Assembly: GCA_048500255.1 (NCBI GenBank)
Contig: JASNYH010000002.1
Span: 248,001 to 312,000, forward strand
DNA from: JAMHWF01 sp048500255
GTDB lineage: Bacteria; Pseudomonadota; Gammaproteobacteria; Burkholderiales; Burkholderiaceae_C
Length of the DNA stretch: 64,000 nucleotides
Direction of reading: 5' to 3'
The position numbers and the translations under genes are program-made. The notes beneath the pieces are model-generated. The model saw only the letters and a list, made by a program, of their open reading frames with translations. It was not told where the DNA came from and ran no database searches. Below, piece by piece: positions 63,105-64,000 of the stretch; position 1 is the first letter of the stretch; every line of letters starts with the position of its first letter.

Positions 63105-64000
63105 ATGGGCGCACCCGAAGCCTTCACCGCGACGAACGACGTCGGGCACTACATCGGCGGGCGCCGCGTCGCCGGCGGCAGCGGTCGGCGGCAGCCGGTC
63201 TACAACCCGGCGACGGGCGCCGTCGCGCGCCACGTCGCGCTGGCCGGGGCCGACGAGGTGAACGCCGCCGTGGCCGCGGCGCAGGCCGCCTTCCTCGCGT
63301 GGGCCGCCACGTCGCCGCTGCACCGCGCCCGCGTGCTCAACCGCTTCCTCGCGCTGCTCGTCGAACAGCGCGACACGCTCGCCGCGATGATCACGAGCGA
63401 GCACGGCAAGGTGTTCAGCGACTCGCAGGGCGAGGTCACGCGCGGCATCGAGATCGTCGAGTTCGCCTGCGGCATCCCGCAGCTGCTCAAGGGCGACTAC
63501 ACCGAGCAGGTCTCGCGCGGCATCGACAACTGGACGCTGCGCCAGCCGCTCGGCGTCACGGCGGGCATCACGCCGTTCAACTTCCCGTGCATGGTGCCGT
63601 GCTGGATGTTCCCGGTGGCGCTGGCGTGCGGCAACAGCTTCGTGTTGAAGCCGAGCGAACGCGACCCGTCGCCCAGCCTGCTGATGGCCGACCTGCTGCA
63701 GCAAGCCGGCCTGCCCGACGGTGTGTTCAACGTCGTGCAGGGCGACAAGGCGGCGGTCGACGCGCTGCTCGCGCACCCGGATGTGAAGGCGCTGTCGTTC
63801 GTCGGCTCGACGCCGATCGCGCACCACATCTACGCGACCGGCGCGCACCACGGCAAGCGCGTGCAGGCGCTCGGCGGCGCCAAGAACCACATGGTCGTGA
63901 TGCCCGACGCCGACCTCGACCAGGCCGTCGACGCGCTCGTCGGCGCCGCCTACGGCTCGGCCGGCGAACGCTGCATGGCGATCAGCGTCGCCGTGCTCGT
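63105..64000 (+). CDS. mmsA: CoA-acylating methylmalonate-semialdehyde dehydrogenase (3' truncated)
   Basis: The frame stays open to the window end (298 residues). It begins VGHYIGGRRVAGGSGRRQPVYNPATGAVARHV and has the MmsA-type EVTRGIEIVEFACGIPQLLKGDYTEQVSRGIDNW, AGITPFNFPCMVPCWMFPVALACGN, FVGSTPIAHHIY and catalytic Cys in GSAGERCMAIS at the end. MmsA converts methylmalonate or malonate semialdehyde to propionyl- or acetyl-CoA in valine and inositol breakdown. AGGAGACC precedes the ATG at 63105 (9-base spacing). A terminator-bearing leader lies upstream. Confidence 0.92.
   Translation, partial: MGAPEAFTATNDVGHYIGGRRVAGGSGRRQPVYNPATGAVARHVALAGADEVNAAVAAAQAAFLAWAATSPLHRARVLNRFLALLVEQRDTLAAMITSEHGKVFSDSQGEVTRGIEIVEFACGIPQLLKGDYTEQVSRGIDNWTLRQPLGVTAGITPFNFPCMVPCWMFPVALACGNSFVLKPSERDPSPSLLMADLLQQAGLPDGVFNVVQGDKAAVDALLAHPDVKALSFVGSTPIAHHIYATGAHHGKRVQALGGAKNHMVVMPDADLDQAVDALVGAAYGSAGERCMAISVAVL

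Overview
The window is about 70 % GC, with third codon positions almost entirely G or C, and is packed with housekeeping genes in the style of a Burkholderiales chromosome (Rubrivivax/Leptothrix/Methylibium-like betaproteobacterium). This placement rests on gene content and order: lptD-surA-rsmA, metX-metW, rsmI/yraN-diaA-dolP, pilT-pilU, oxyR-recG-queA and GTP-type pckG. I see no rRNA, tRNA, CRISPR array, insertion sequence, phage gene or replication origin. The genes form many short operons in both orientations.

Layout. 1-1700: the 3' end of a malic enzyme (maeB), then a secreted barnase-like RNase, its barstar-like inhibitor, a possible small third ORF and a strong terminator. 1701-7360: outer-membrane assembly and cell-wall recycling (rsmA, surA, lptD, divergent amgK). 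7380-13135: an M20 peptidase, a lipase-like hydrolase, metW-metX and an MFS transporter. 13207-17024: a peroxiredoxin, a stand-alone FMN glutamate-synthase-like protein, an orphan response regulator and a GST. 17127-21800: purB, pyrF, a cobalamin adenosyltransferase, a small membrane protein and aroG, which is preceded by a peptide-type attenuator rich in Phe, Tyr and Trp codons. 21871-26535: tldD, a small secreted protein and the rsmI/yraN-diaA-dolP envelope cluster. 26590-30202: pilT, a cyclic-nucleotide-binding protein, pilU and yggS. 30220-37102: proline/glutamate metabolism (putA, gdhA, proC) with a DUF1631 gene. 37128-44100: ubiA, prfC, a DJ-1-like protein, and peroxide/iron defence (dps, katA, oxyR) with a Yip1-like membrane protein. 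44226-54509: recG, queA, a six-gene TonB/ExbBD iron-uptake locus with a Fur-box-like site, then tgt. The iron locus separates queA from tgt, which are neighbours in many proteobacteria. 54581-58454: two small heat-shock proteins behind a sigma-32-type promoter, a lipoprotein, rlmJ and an orphan tungstate/molybdate-type binding protein. 58711-64000: pckG, a phosphoesterase, two small uncertain ORFs, a UPF0149 gene, and a structured leader with its own terminator ahead of a truncated mmsA-like gene.

Functional links. PutA, ProC and GdhA interconvert proline and glutamate. OxyR, KatA, Dps and the peroxiredoxin handle peroxide. SurA, LptD and DolP maintain the outer membrane. The TonB-ExbB-ExbD-receptor set energises siderophore import. 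Most of the sequence is ordinary core genome. The points most worth a second look are the aroG attenuator, the leader-plus-terminator upstream of the mmsA-like gene, the RNase/barstar locus with its extra small ORF, the iron locus between queA and tgt, and the cNMP-binding protein between the two pilus retraction ATPases.
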